Shown in pieces: positions 47,018 through 57,719 of a stretch of 64,000 nucleotides of DNA. Under the pieces are notes generated by a model, which was given only the letters and a program-made list of their open reading frames with translations, searched no databases and was not told the DNA's origin. How positions within the stretch are numbered: the stretch's first letter is position 1; each line of letters opens with the position of its first letter. This DNA comes from Alnus glutinosa (Eukaryota > Streptophyta > Magnoliopsida > Fagales > Betulaceae). The translations under genes and the position numbers were made by a program. The stretch covers positions 12,876,804 to 12,940,803 of the forward strand of contig NC_084888.1 in assembly GCF_958979055.1 (NCBI RefSeq). The letters run 5' to 3'.

Positions 47018-47469
47018 CCTTCAACAAGCTCATATTTAAATTATTGCATAAGTAAAATTGATAGCATAAAATCAAGTAGATATAATGTACAACAAAAAGA
47101 AACTCTAAATGGCAAACAAATATTGTAATGATATAATGTGTTTTGTCCCTAATATGATATTACTGGAAAATAAATTAATACGCTATATAATAAAAATGTA
47201 ATTGTCTGTCTTCCTTACGTGGCATTCGTTGAATTTACTTCTTTTCAAAAGATCCTAAAGTTCATGTCTTTCTTTTTTCGCATTTAATTTTTGCTGCCAT
47301 CCTTTTGGTCCCTCCATCGATCTCCCAATTAAGGTACCTAAATTGTAATACAACTCAAAATATATTAGAATGGGAATCATACAATCTAACCAGAAAACAG
47401 CTATACAAATATATATATAGCCAATAAGTAACCAAGCAATTATCATACATGTGATATTCTTTCTGATAC

Positions 47470-49160
47470 TGATGCATGAGAAAATCAGGCATAAGATTTT
47501 AATATTATTTCTTGAATAAGATTAGCCTAAGAATTTAAAGAATCATACAAAATATTTTAAGATTATTTTTAGAATAATATATTTTACTTTTTGTATAAAA
47601 ATTTTAATTTGTCTCCAATTTTACGGTTATGTTTTGTATTTTTATTTCTTTCTTTTTCTCCAAGTATTTTACTTGGAAAATACTCAAACTTTGCCTATAA
47701 AAAGGCATGTCTGTATTATTTTTGAATCAAATTTTGAAGTATAAATCAAAATTTTAAGTCTTTCAAAGTTATTTCTCTATTTGCTTATTTGGGACAATTT
47801 GAGTTTTTCTCTTCCCAATTTTTTATTTTTTATATTCCTAATTTCATTTCCTATCTTCAATTCATTGTTTCTGCTACTATCATACACCGTTAGAGCAATT
47901 TTAGTTCTGCCCCACGTCAATTGTTATCAGAGCTTAGCATTTTCTTGGGGTGAATTTTCATCAAATTTCATGACTGGTGGTCGTGGTTGGCATGGACAGG
48001 TTTCGAATCAGGAAGTCTCCTACCATGAATGCAATGTACAAGACGTGATGATTGATTGAAGACTTGCAGAGGCAGGTTGTGAAATTAACCCAGCGTCTAG
48101 CGGCGCAAAACATGGAGATATATCGTGATATTAACAGTCGCGATTCAAAATCCAATTTCGAGAACTCGTATCACAATCTTGTTCTGGTTCGGGAATAGCG
48201 TGGTCGAGATGAAGAGTTTCAACATGAAAAAGACGTTGAAGATCCTTCTCAATGTTTTGTAGATTGGAATTCTCTACCAACTTATGATACATATGTCAAT
48301 GATTAAGATCTTAGGGAGGTAAGTTTTTTGTCATATGGTTAAAAGGTTAAACAAAAAGGAGATAATCACGTGTTTGATGAAAGTCCTAAAAGTGAAATAT
48401 CTCAATGGAGTCTCGAGAAAATTAATTATGTTGATTTTCTTGAGATTTAAAATTTTCAGTCAAATTTTCCTAAACAAAATCTTGAAGTTGGTTTTGGCAT
48501 GTTGGAAAAAATCTAATTTTTTGTAGTCAGGAAAGAATTGAAACTTTTTGAAAAAAAAAATTATGGTGAGTGAATTTATGACAATTAATTAAGAACTTGT
48601 GAAGATTATTTCATCTCAAGTTGGTGTGAGTAACTTTAGATCTAATATTTAGAGTTATGTTGTAATGGTTTGCAAGTTGTTTCTCTTTTAGTATCAAGTT
48701 GTTTTGGAGTTAAGAAGTATATAATGAAATGAATTGATTGCACATCCAAAAGATCGAGGCAAAGATGATTCAAATTTGAGAATGAATTCTTTCCAACCCG
48801 GTGAAATTGATGCAAGAGAAAATCAGACATAAGATTTGAAGATTATTTCTTGAATAAGATCAGCCTAAGAATGGAAAGAATCATACAAAATGTTTGAAGA
48901 TTATTTTTCGAATAATATATTTTACTTTCTATAAAAGAATTTTAATTTGTCTCTAATTATACGGTCATGTTTTGTATTTTTATTTCTTATTTTTTTTTTC
49001 CAAGTATTCTACTAGGAAAATACTCAAACTTTGCTTATGAAAATTCATGTCTATATTATTTTTGAATTAAGTTTTGAAATATCAATTAAATTTTAAATTT
49101 TTAAGAGTTATTTCTTTGTTTGCTTATTTGAGGCAATTAAGGTTTTTCTCTTTCCTATTT
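47470..49160 (+). mobile_element. Small non-autonomous LTR retroelement, copy A (plus)
   Basis: The 5' LTR is at about 47470-47920 (starts tgatgcatgagaaaatcagg; a promoter-like tgcctataaaaaggcat at 47691). Next to its end is ttgttatcagagcttagc (about 47923-47940), a tRNA-Met type primer site. A partial 3' LTR starts at 48808 (gatgcaagagaaaatcagac) and breaks off near 49160. The 0.9-kb interior has a broken gag-like frame: MTGGRGWHGQVSNQEV and, further on, HVFDESPKSEISQWSLEKIN and FPKQNLEVGFGMLEKI. No protease, RT or integrase is present. Confidence 0.78.
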
Positions 49161-50679
49161 GCCCAAAACAAGCAAACAGACTTAAATTTAATTGATACTT
49201 CATCTAAAATAATATAGACATGCCTTTATAGAGGCAAAGTTTAAGTATTTTTCAAGCTTAATACTTGGAGATAAAGAAAGAAATAAAAATGCAAAACATA
49301 ACTGTAAACTTTGAGACAAAGTAAAATTATTGTACATAAAGTAAAATATATTATTATAAAAATAATCTTCAAATATTTTGTATGATTCTTTCTATCATTG
49401 GGCTGATCTTATTCAAGAAATAATCTTCAAATCTTATGTCTGATTTTCTCCTACATAAATCTCATCGGGTTAGAAAGAATTCGCCCTCGAATTCGAATCA
49501 TTTTTGCCTCAATTAATCTTTTGAATGTCTAATCAATTCATTTCATTATATATTTCTCAACACCAAAACAACTTGATACCAAAAGAGAATAACTTGCAAA
49601 CTACCACAACATGACTCTGAATATAAGATGTGAAGTTACTCGCACCAACTTGAGATGAAATAATCTTCACAAGCTCTCGATTGATTATCATAAATTCACT
49701 CGCCGTAAAATTTTTTCAAAAATTTTCAATTCTTTCCTGACCACAAAAAATTAAATTTTCTTACAACATGCCAAAACCAACGTCAAGATTTTGTTTAGGA
49801 AAATTTAACTGAAAATTTTCAATCCCAAGAGAATCAACATAATTAATTTTCTCAAGACCCCATTGAAATATTTCACTCTTTGGACTTTCATCAAACACAT
49901 GCTTATCCACTTTTTGTTCAACCTCTTGACCATATGACAAAAAACTTACCTCTATAAGATCTTCATCATTGATATATGTATCATAAGTTGGTGAATTGAG
50001 AAGGATCTTCAGCCTTTTTTTCATGTTCAAACTCTTCCTCCTGACTACATAGTTCATGAACCAGAAAAAGATTGTGATATGGGTTCTCGAAACTAGATTT
50101 TGAATCGCGACCATCAATATGGTGATACATCTCCATGTTTTGCGCTACTAGACGTTGGGTTAACTTTGCAACCTACCTCTGCAAGTTTTCAATCATCACG
50201 TCTTGTACACTGCGTTTATAGTAGATGACTTCCTCACTCAGAACCTGTCAACGCCAACAACAGCCAAGAGTCATGAAATTTGATGAAAATTCACCCAAGA
50301 AGACGCTAAGCTCTAATACCAATTGACAGCGGGTAGAACTAATATTATTCTGATAACGTATAATAGCAGCATAAACTAAGAATTGAAGATTGAAAAAAGA
50401 ATTTAAGAAAAGAGAAAATAACAAATAGGGAAGAGAAAGACCTTAATTGTCCCAAATAAGCAAACAGATAAACAACTCTAAGAAACTTAAATTTAATTGA
50501 TACTTCAAACCTTTATTCCAAAATAATGCAGACATGCCTTTATAGAGGCAAAGTTTGAGTATTTTTTAAGTAGAATACTTGGAGAAAATAAAAATACAAA
50601 ACATAATCGTAAACTTGAAGACAGTAAAATTATTGTACAGAAAGTAAAATATATTATTCTAAAAATAATCTTCAAATAT
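49161..50679 (-). mobile_element. Small non-autonomous LTR retroelement, copy B (minus), tail to tail with copy A
   Basis: This is the reverse complement of copy A: partial 3' LTR 49161-49460, interior with a gag-like frame at 50117-49761 (HVFDESPKSEIFQWGLEKIN, FPKQNLDVGFGML), primer site ggtattagagcttagcg (minus strand, about 50322-50303), and 5' LTR from about 50335, cut off near 50679. Its gag frame is longer and less broken than copy A's. It meets copy A at truncated LTRs. Confidence 0.78.
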
Positions 50680-51235
50680 GAACGACTTGTGGGGTATTTA
50701 GAATTTATTTTTTCTTTTCTAGAGTTTTATTTTTTAAATGAGAATAAATCTGCTATTTTCTTCAAATTACAAACATATATCTTTATTTTTTTTCTTTATA
50801 TTATGCTAACAAAATTTTGATTATTTGTTTGACATGTATGTGAATTGTGATCAAAAAGAAATTTATTGGCTCTTCTTTTTTATTATATTTTTTTTTCTAA
50901 CGATAAGAACAACATTGAAATTTTTTAATAAGGTTTTCTTTATATTTGGAATTTTGCCAAAGTGTCAACAAGTTTCATAAGATTTTTGTCTCTAAAGTAA
51001 GTTATTTGTTATTGTTTATTTAAAAATTAAGACATTTTTTTTTTGTTGATTTGTTATATTAATAGCTATCAAAATATGCTAATAATTTTGATTGGAATAT
51101 GTGTCATCAGCCATGAGTTGTTTGGAAAATTATTTTTCTACAATTAAATATTTTTCTCCAATGTGATCATGCAAATTTATTTGTAGATGATAAAAAAAGC
51201 CAAATACAATACTTAACTTTTTTAAAAGAAAAAAT
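50680..51235. other. AT-rich stretch before the decayed hAT transposase
   Basis: No gene was recognised. It should contain the 5' end of the hAT element whose 3' end is at 53807, but no CAGGG-type end is readable here. Confidence 0.35.
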
Positions 51236-53807
51236 GCACAAACTTCATAAGCCAATGTTAGTGATGCATCATTGCCAACCTCTCATATCCCAAAATTTAA
51301 AAATTCCTAAAAACTCTCGAAGAGTTGACGTCAGTGAATTTTATATTAGTACATTGGAGCATAATCCTGGTTGCGTTCTCAGATATGAGATTATGATGTT
51401 AATAAACGGGATAAAATTCGACTAGCTTATATTAAAACTCGTTCATACCAACCTACTCTCTCAAAGTACTTGAGATCTAGACTAGAAAGTCATTTTCGTA
51501 GCTTTCAACCTTTGTGGTTCAAGTTATTTCCTTCATGGCTTGAATATTCGTCTAATAAAGATGCAGTCTTTTGTCTGTCGTGCTTTCTCTTTAGTAAGCC
51601 ATATGGACATTCTACACAACGTGTATTCATTATAGATGGATTCAAGAATTGGAAGAAAGTTAGAGATGAAAAACATTGTGCTTTTTTCAATCATATATTA
51701 ACAAATCATAATTCACTTCACAGAATTGCTGAGAGGTTATGTGAAGACTTGATGAACCAATCTCAACACATACAAAAGATGTTTGACAATTTCACTTCTG
51801 AATAATTTGTAAACAATCGACTATAGCTTAAAGCCTCAATTGAGAGTGTTTGCGTTTCAAAGTGTTGCTTTTAGAAGTCGGTATGAAAGTGTGGGTTCAA
51901 CCAATCGTGGTAATTTTCTTGAAATATTGGATCTGGTGGTTTCATATAATGAAAGATTGTTGAAGTGATAACTAGAGTTCCAAAAAATGTCTCTTACACA
52001 TCACCAATGATACGAAAAGAAATTTTACTTGTTTTTTCAACCAAAGTGAAAAAGACAATTCGTGAAGAAATTAGTGATGCATATTTTGGCATAATTACTG
52101 ATGAAGCTCATGATGAGTCAATGAAGAAGCAAATGACTATAGTTTTTAGATTTGTCAACAAATATGTCTTTGTGAGTTTTTTTGGGCTTGTTCTTGTCCC
52201 TAATATTGCAGCATTAACCCTAAAAAAAATGGGACATATTCTATATTATCTAATCATAAGCTAGACGTTCAAGACATTTGAGATCAGGGATACAACGATG
52301 TAAGTAACATGCGAGGTGGGTGAACTGGGTTACAAGCTTTGGTTTCAATTGATTGTCCATATGCCTACAACATTAATTGTTTTGTGTATTGTTTGCAATT
52401 GGTATTAATGGCGGCATCAAAAGAAGTTATTCTCATATATTTATCAATTTTTTTGCTAAATTGAGTTCTATTGTCAATATTTTTGGTGTCTCATGCAACC
52501 GTAATGAATAATTAAGGGTTGCTCAAGCTACTAAAATTGCTGAGGTAATTGAAATTGATGAGATTGAGAGAGAAATGAGACTTAATCAAATTGGAACTTT
52601 ACAACGAATTAGAGATATTCATTGGAGTTCTCACTTGAGATTAGTTTCTATCTTGATCAAAATTTTCAATTCAACATGTGATGTTATTCTTAAAATCGTT
52701 AATGGAGGAACTACTTCTTCCCAACGAGCAAAAGCAGACTCAATTCATCAAGCAATTACTTCATTTGACAAACTTCATTTGAATTTGTTTTCATTTTGCA
52801 TCTCATGAAAGAAACTATGTCAAGAATTGAAATCTCAGTTTAAATGTTATGCATCTTGTTTCATCCACTAAAGCATATATCCAACAATATAGGTATGATA
52901 AATGGGACGCCTTACCTACCAATGTGAAGTCATTTTGTGAGAAACGCATCATAGATGTCCCAGATATGAATGCTTGTAATGTTGAGAGACAATGTCAAGC
53001 TCACCATCAACAAGCCAACTTACATTTGAGCATCATTAATTTTTTGTGCTTCAATAGATTCTCAATTGCAAGAATTAAATCGCCGCTCTAATAAGCATGA
53101 AGTGAAGTTGCTTATTCTCAACTCGGCTCTTGATCCTTGATTTGCGAGTGAATCTTTTAGAATCGATTATGTTTGTTAATTGGTAAATAAGTTTTATCCG
53201 CAAGACTTTAGCGATCTTGAAAAAGAATAGTTGAAAATATAACTTCATCATTATGAGTACAATGTAGTTCAACGTTCAGACTTCCAAGGACTGTCAAATA
53301 TTTCTGAATTATGATAATGGTTGGTTAGCACCAGGAAATCAATTGTCTACCAACTTGTTTTTCAAGTTGTTGTACTTGTGCTTACTCTTCTAGTTTCTAC
53401 CGCAACTACATAACAAGCATTCTCAGCCATGAATATCGTCAAAATTAGGCTTCGCAACAAAATTGGATATGAGTTTTTCATTGATTCTTTGATGTAGTAC
53501 ATTGAAAGAGAGATTGTTGTGAAATTTAGTACATATGCAATCATAGATGATTTTCGGAATGTAAGAGAACGACGGGTTTCATTTTGATAGGTGTTTGAGC
53601 TGAAATTTGAAATATATTAAGAAACAATTATTTTGTGTATTTTTTTAAAAAAAAACACTGAATTGATACTAATTTTTTATATATATTAATTTAATCTTTA
53701 ATCTTAATGTATTTCTCATGCATTCATGCTTTGGCCCCCCTATCTTAGCATACTTTTAATTTATGCTTTGACCCCCTACCCATTAAAACGTTTTGGCTCC
53801 ATCCCTG
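51236..53807 (+). pseudogene. Decayed hAT transposase (ZMYM1/TTF type) and element 3' end
   Basis: It has the same domain order as 18960-21405 but is heavily broken. An N-terminal piece at 51236-51425 leads to the TTF zinc-finger piece 51470-51805 (WFKLFPSWLEYSSNKDAVFC, FKNWKKVRDEKHCAFFNH), a DUF4371 piece 51965-52264 (ISDAYFGIITDEAHDESMKK), 52575-52808 (QIGTLQRIRDIHWSSHLR, where GDTRW has become RDIHW), and 52849-53091 (VKSFCEKRIIDVPDMNA). Remnants of the dimerisation region run to about 53590. The right end ggctccatccctg (53795-53807) is the inverse of the CAGGGGCGGAGCC end of the younger element. Many stops and frameshifts make it old. Confidence 0.85.
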
Positions 53808-54737
53808 CCGACATCATGAAAACTTTCTCGAAACAACTTTGCTCACCATTTTTCACTCTCTCTGTCCATCTAAGGTTGAAACTTTAAGACAAGACAGTAT
53901 ATATGCACTTTGGTTTGCCAGTTAGTATTCAATTATTTTGGTTTGACTTGGGTTTCCTTTTCCTCTGTAAAGTAGGACTTGGTTTCCTTCATTGTGAATT
54001 ATGATATATAATATAAGATCTACAACTCAAAAAAGATAAATAAAACCCTATATATACACATAAACCTTACAAAATCTTTAGCCTCAATGCACTAAGGCCA
54101 TAGTCCACCAGTTTTGGGCTAAACAAGCTTCCTTTGACTGATTTGAAACTCGCCAAGCTTGGCCGTGGACAGGTTCCGACGAAACCTCAGCGGGAAATCG
54201 CTAATCTTGACTTCGAGTGACCCACTTCAATTAATTACTCTTGCCATTTGAATCGATTTTCGTATATTTTTACGGGTTTGATAGGGATTGCGTGTATTTG
54301 AATGATTTCGGCCAGGTCCAAAGAGGCCACGGAATCCATGAATCGTTTAGGTTTCATATATAATTAGTGCCAAATCAGCCATCTATTAGGAATTAGCCCA
54401 AGACTACTACGAAGGAGAAAATTAAAGCACTTGTTACGTATAGAACACAAATAAAATATGTTTGGGATATTATAATTTTTACTATAATTTCTTTACAAAC
54501 CCGACATCGCGGACCATAATTAATAAAATGATTAAGAAAAAAATTTGATTTGTAAATTTAATTAGTTAATAACTGATTTATTAATTAATAATTATACGCT
54601 TTTAATTATTTTATCAATTATTCACTTTGTAAGAAAACTTGTAGTAAAAACTATAGTACCCGTAATAGCATTCAATACAATTAAAAAGAGTTGTGGTTGG
54701 TTTGAGCAACTATAATTCACAAAAATAAATAAATAAA
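53808..54737. other. Intergenic, nothing recognised
   Basis: About 0.9 kb of ordinary AT-rich sequence. Short frames have no family resemblance. The phrase gtgtatttgaatgatttcgg near 54291 sits in moderately mixed sequence that is not assignable. Confidence 0.4.
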
Positions 54738-55563
54738 GGGAAAATTACCTTCTACTTCTCTTGAAGTATCTACACATTGGCATTTTGGCACCTAATTAAT
54801 GTATAACAAATGGTAGATAACCGACCCAATCTAGCCAACTACTAGTACTTAATACATTCTGTTCACTTAGTCTGTCTTTTTGGACGGCAACGAGGTCACG
54901 TGCAACGAAGCCAAAGTTTCACTTTTGCCCCTCCCCCATTCACCATAATCAGCCACGCGTCACTTTTTGACAAGTGTCATGTGTATGGCCTTATTTCAAA
55001 ATAAATTTATTACTTCCAGACCTCCACTGCCTCTCAACCCCAAACAAGAGCTTTCTCAATCTGAACCAAAAGCCTCTTTTTCTTTTTTCTCAAAAGGTTT
55101 CTTTCTCTTACTCTCTCGAAAAGTTTCTGTCTCTGCTGCCATGGCGGTGGCAGAGCTATCATCTTCCTACACCAAGACCCACTTGCACTCATCCTAGCTC
55201 TCATTCTTGTTGACCCGTCTCGCCAATCATCGCCACTGCGCTTTTCGACCGTTCCCTCGAACACGAAGCGCTGCCATAGTAAGCTTCTTATCAATACCCA
55301 CCAATTCTTTCCTGAGACCATCGTTTACTCTCGTGGTTTTGTTCTCTTGGTAATTCTTAGTCAAGTTCAAGCTCCGGCCCCAATGGAAGCTAAGGACCCC
55401 AAGAATAAGCCGATTGCTACAGTGTGTTCTGCCTCCTCTATGATCTCAAGGCCGTAAGTTTTTATCCACAAAATTCTCGTCTTTTTATGTCAACCCAATG
55501 AGTTATCTTTAGTTTAAATCTAAATTTTTGAGTTATTGTATGTTTAGAAATAGTTTTGTGTTT

Positions 55564-55925
55564 TCATGTTGAGCTTCGGTGTCCAAAGTGGACCTCGGCT
55601 GCCACGATAGACACGAGGTTGGCGCAGGGAGTGAATATCCTGACCCTTCGCTCAGCGTCGTTGAAGCCGCCAGTCTGGATCAGACGGTCATCGGGCATCA
55701 CAACCCCGGAGGCCAGGAGCACCAAACATCTGTTTGGACGAAGAGCGCTCTGAAGGTGTTGGTTGCGACGTCGTATTTCACTGAGTGCGCAGTGCAGTCG
55801 ATATTCAGCGCTGACTCGTTTGGGTCGTTGCGGCATTGGCCATTGGGCAGCGACAGGTTGGACTTGCCGAAGTTGGTGCGGTCGAATATGACGACGATGA
55901 GCCGAAGAAGCTCCATTACCTACAT
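55564..55925 (-). pseudogene. Glyoxal/aldehyde oxidase (GLOX-like) gene fragment in the Pack-MULE
   Basis: On the minus strand one frame reads VVIFDRTNFGKSNLSLPNGQ, then IDCTAHSVKYDVATNTFRAL and FVQTDVWCS. A shifted frame continues VVMPDDRLIQTGGFNDAERR and VRIFTPC. These match the N-terminal half of plant glyoxal oxidase-like enzymes (secreted copper-radical oxidases), including the conserved TDxWCSSG and TGGFNDG segments, with the final G changed to A. At least one frameshift (near 55700) and no start or catalytic C-terminus make it a fragment. Confidence 0.78.
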
Positions 55926-56092
55926 GTAGCTCTATCAAAGTCTCGAACCTAATCAAACGATAAGCTAAGAAACGTGTCATCCGGCCGGAGAAGCTTGAGC
56001 TGCTTCAATGGCGTCTCGTTCTCCCTCTCGAACTTTTTCCCCGGGTGTTGAATCACCACCGTCGCCGCCTCGGACGCCTGACAGTTCTCCAT
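55926..56092 (-). pseudogene. PADRE (DUF4228) gene fragment in the Pack-MULE
   Basis: From an ATG at 56092 the minus strand reads MENCQASEAATVVIQHPGKK, then TPLKQLKLLRPDDT and, after a frame change, FLAYRLIRFE. This is the N-terminus of plant PADRE/DUF4228 proteins (usual form MGNCQA..ATVVIQHP...LKLLRPDDTL..G.VYRLISFE) with an internal deletion. It runs straight into the GLOX fragment, giving a chimera. Whether it is transcribed cannot be seen. Confidence 0.7.
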
Positions 56093-56470
56093 CTCGCCGA
56101 TCAAAATCCGCCAACGATCTAACAAAGTTCGGTTCTGTTTAGTGCTTTCTTAAAGCTGTTTGAAGAGGGAAACGTTTTGCTTCAGCGCGTTAAATGAGAT
56201 GGGCCAGATGGCCGGCCAGTGTACGTAGGGTGTAAACGGAAGTACAGGGAGGGGAACAGGAACAGCTAGACGGTGTCGTTGATATGGGTTTTTCTTTTCT
56301 TTTCTTTTTAATGTGGGTGTAAACGGGTTGACCATTTTTTTTTTTTTTTTTTTTTTTTTTAATGCCCTTAAAAGGTCACGTGCAACCTACGTCACCTCCT
56401 TACCGTTCAAAGAGACAGATAGACAAATGCCAATGTGTGAATACTTTAGGAGGTAAAAAGTAATTTTTTC

Positions 56471-57719
56471 ATAAATAAATCAAAAAGAAAAAAAAAGTAA
56501 AAACACTTGCTTTTTAGAGGCAAATGCTGTTAGTTTTGTTTGTGGTATAATATATGATACCTTTAAAATATGGACGAAAATTAAAAGGGAAAGAATTATT
56601 TGTTAAATGGCTAAAACTTAGATTTCTAATTGTAAAAATTAAAAAATTTTGCTCTTATTTGTTAAAGAAAACTTCACTTACCACATTTAATCTTTCATAA
56701 CTTTTATAATCATACCCTCAAACTTTAAAAATTGTCAATTTAATGTATCAATCTTTCAATTTTTTTCAAATTTACTTATCCGTTAGAATTTTGTGTTAAA
56801 TCTTAGTTTTCAAAGATTAAGGCATAGGTATTTTTTCAAATTCCATTAAATCTTGACCCACGCCTAAATCCTTGCAATTTTTTTTTCCTAAAAAAATAAA
56901 GAGTATTTTAGGAACTTTGACACCCTTTCGTTAGAATTTAACGAAAAAATTTAACGGGATGGGTGAAATTGAAAAAAATTAAAAGATGAATACACTAAAT
57001 TAATACTTTTTAAAATTTATGGGTATAATTGTAAAAATGATGAAAAATCAAAAGTGGTAAATAAAATTTTTTGTAAAGGCAAATGTGGTGATGAATATTG
57101 CACAATTTACTAGATTTTCTAAAAAAATATTAATCTTTTATGAGAAATTCTAGAGTTCCTTCTAGCGTCCATATGATATAATTCTGGATATATGACATTG
57201 ACTTAATAAAAAAAAATAATTATCTCAAAAGGTAATATACGAAATGTAATTTTTTAAGTAAAAAAATTAAATCCACGTCGACCAAAAGAAAGCTATAGCA
57301 TTTCTCATCTTTTATAGCTAGGTTGTACATGTTTGACTACACTTTTAACTCCAGGAATAATGCATGTATCTCTTATCTGTATGAATTTGAGGGCCATAAA
57401 TAATCATATAATTAATTTAGAATATACCTAATATTATTACTCAGTCTCCGGGATGGTCAGAGCAAAAAGTGGTCAAAAGGTGGCGTTGAAATACCAAGTC
57501 CAGCCTCTTACAATTAGTCAAAGAAAGAGGAGGCCAGCAGAGATTTGTTTCGAGTTAATTAAGGAAATGCTTTGACGCCAAATTTAGTGAAAAGGAGTAA
57601 CAACCAGCCGAAGCTTAAGGGATAATGATATAGCCGTTTGTTTAATGTCTCCTTTCATTCTCAGCTTTCAGGCGTCGCCTGCTCGATCGATCTTCCTCTC
57701 ATCCTGCATGCATGCTATC
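56471..57719. other. Upstream region of the kinase gene, with a fold-back repeat
   Basis: 56630-57090 is an inverted-repeat element: the left arm ttcacttaccacatttaat, taatcataccctcaaacttt and aatttaatgtatcaatcttt pairs with the right arm aagatgaatacactaaatta, aaatttatgggtataattgt and tggtaaataaaattttttgt. No target duplication is clear. 57090-57640 holds the likely promoter; no TATA box is confidently placed. Confidence 0.5.

Larger units (their letters stand above)
44821..47469. other. Intergenic region upstream of PP2C, MITE-rich
   Basis: No gene is supported. The contents are AT-rich repeats at 45110-45470 with two diverged copies of an actctcatayaattgg stretch, the G-box pair, a MITE at 45848-46011, a MITE-family copy at 46386-46670, and a tandem duplication at 46759-47016. 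Confidence 0.5.
54738..56470. mobile_element. Pack-MULE, 1733 bp, with captured gene fragments
   Basis: The ends align base for base in reverse: GGGAAAATTACCTTCTACTT on the left and GAAAAAATTACTTTTTACCT on the right. Both arms then share CACATTGGCATTT and, further in, GGTCACGTGCAAC. The perfect 9-bp target duplication ATAAATAAA is at 54729-54737 and 56471-56479. There is no transposase. The interior has exon-like, GC-richer pieces from at least two unrelated host genes (next entries). A further piece at 55141-55453 on the plus strand includes MAVAELSSSYTKTHLHSS and MEAKDPKNKPIATVCSASSM before a GTAAGT donor; its origin was not recognised. Confidence 0.85.

Noticed and set aside
55579..55929. 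116-codon plus-strand frame in the Pack-MULE
   Set aside because: It is the antisense shadow of the GLOX-like fragment, which reads convincingly on the minus strand.
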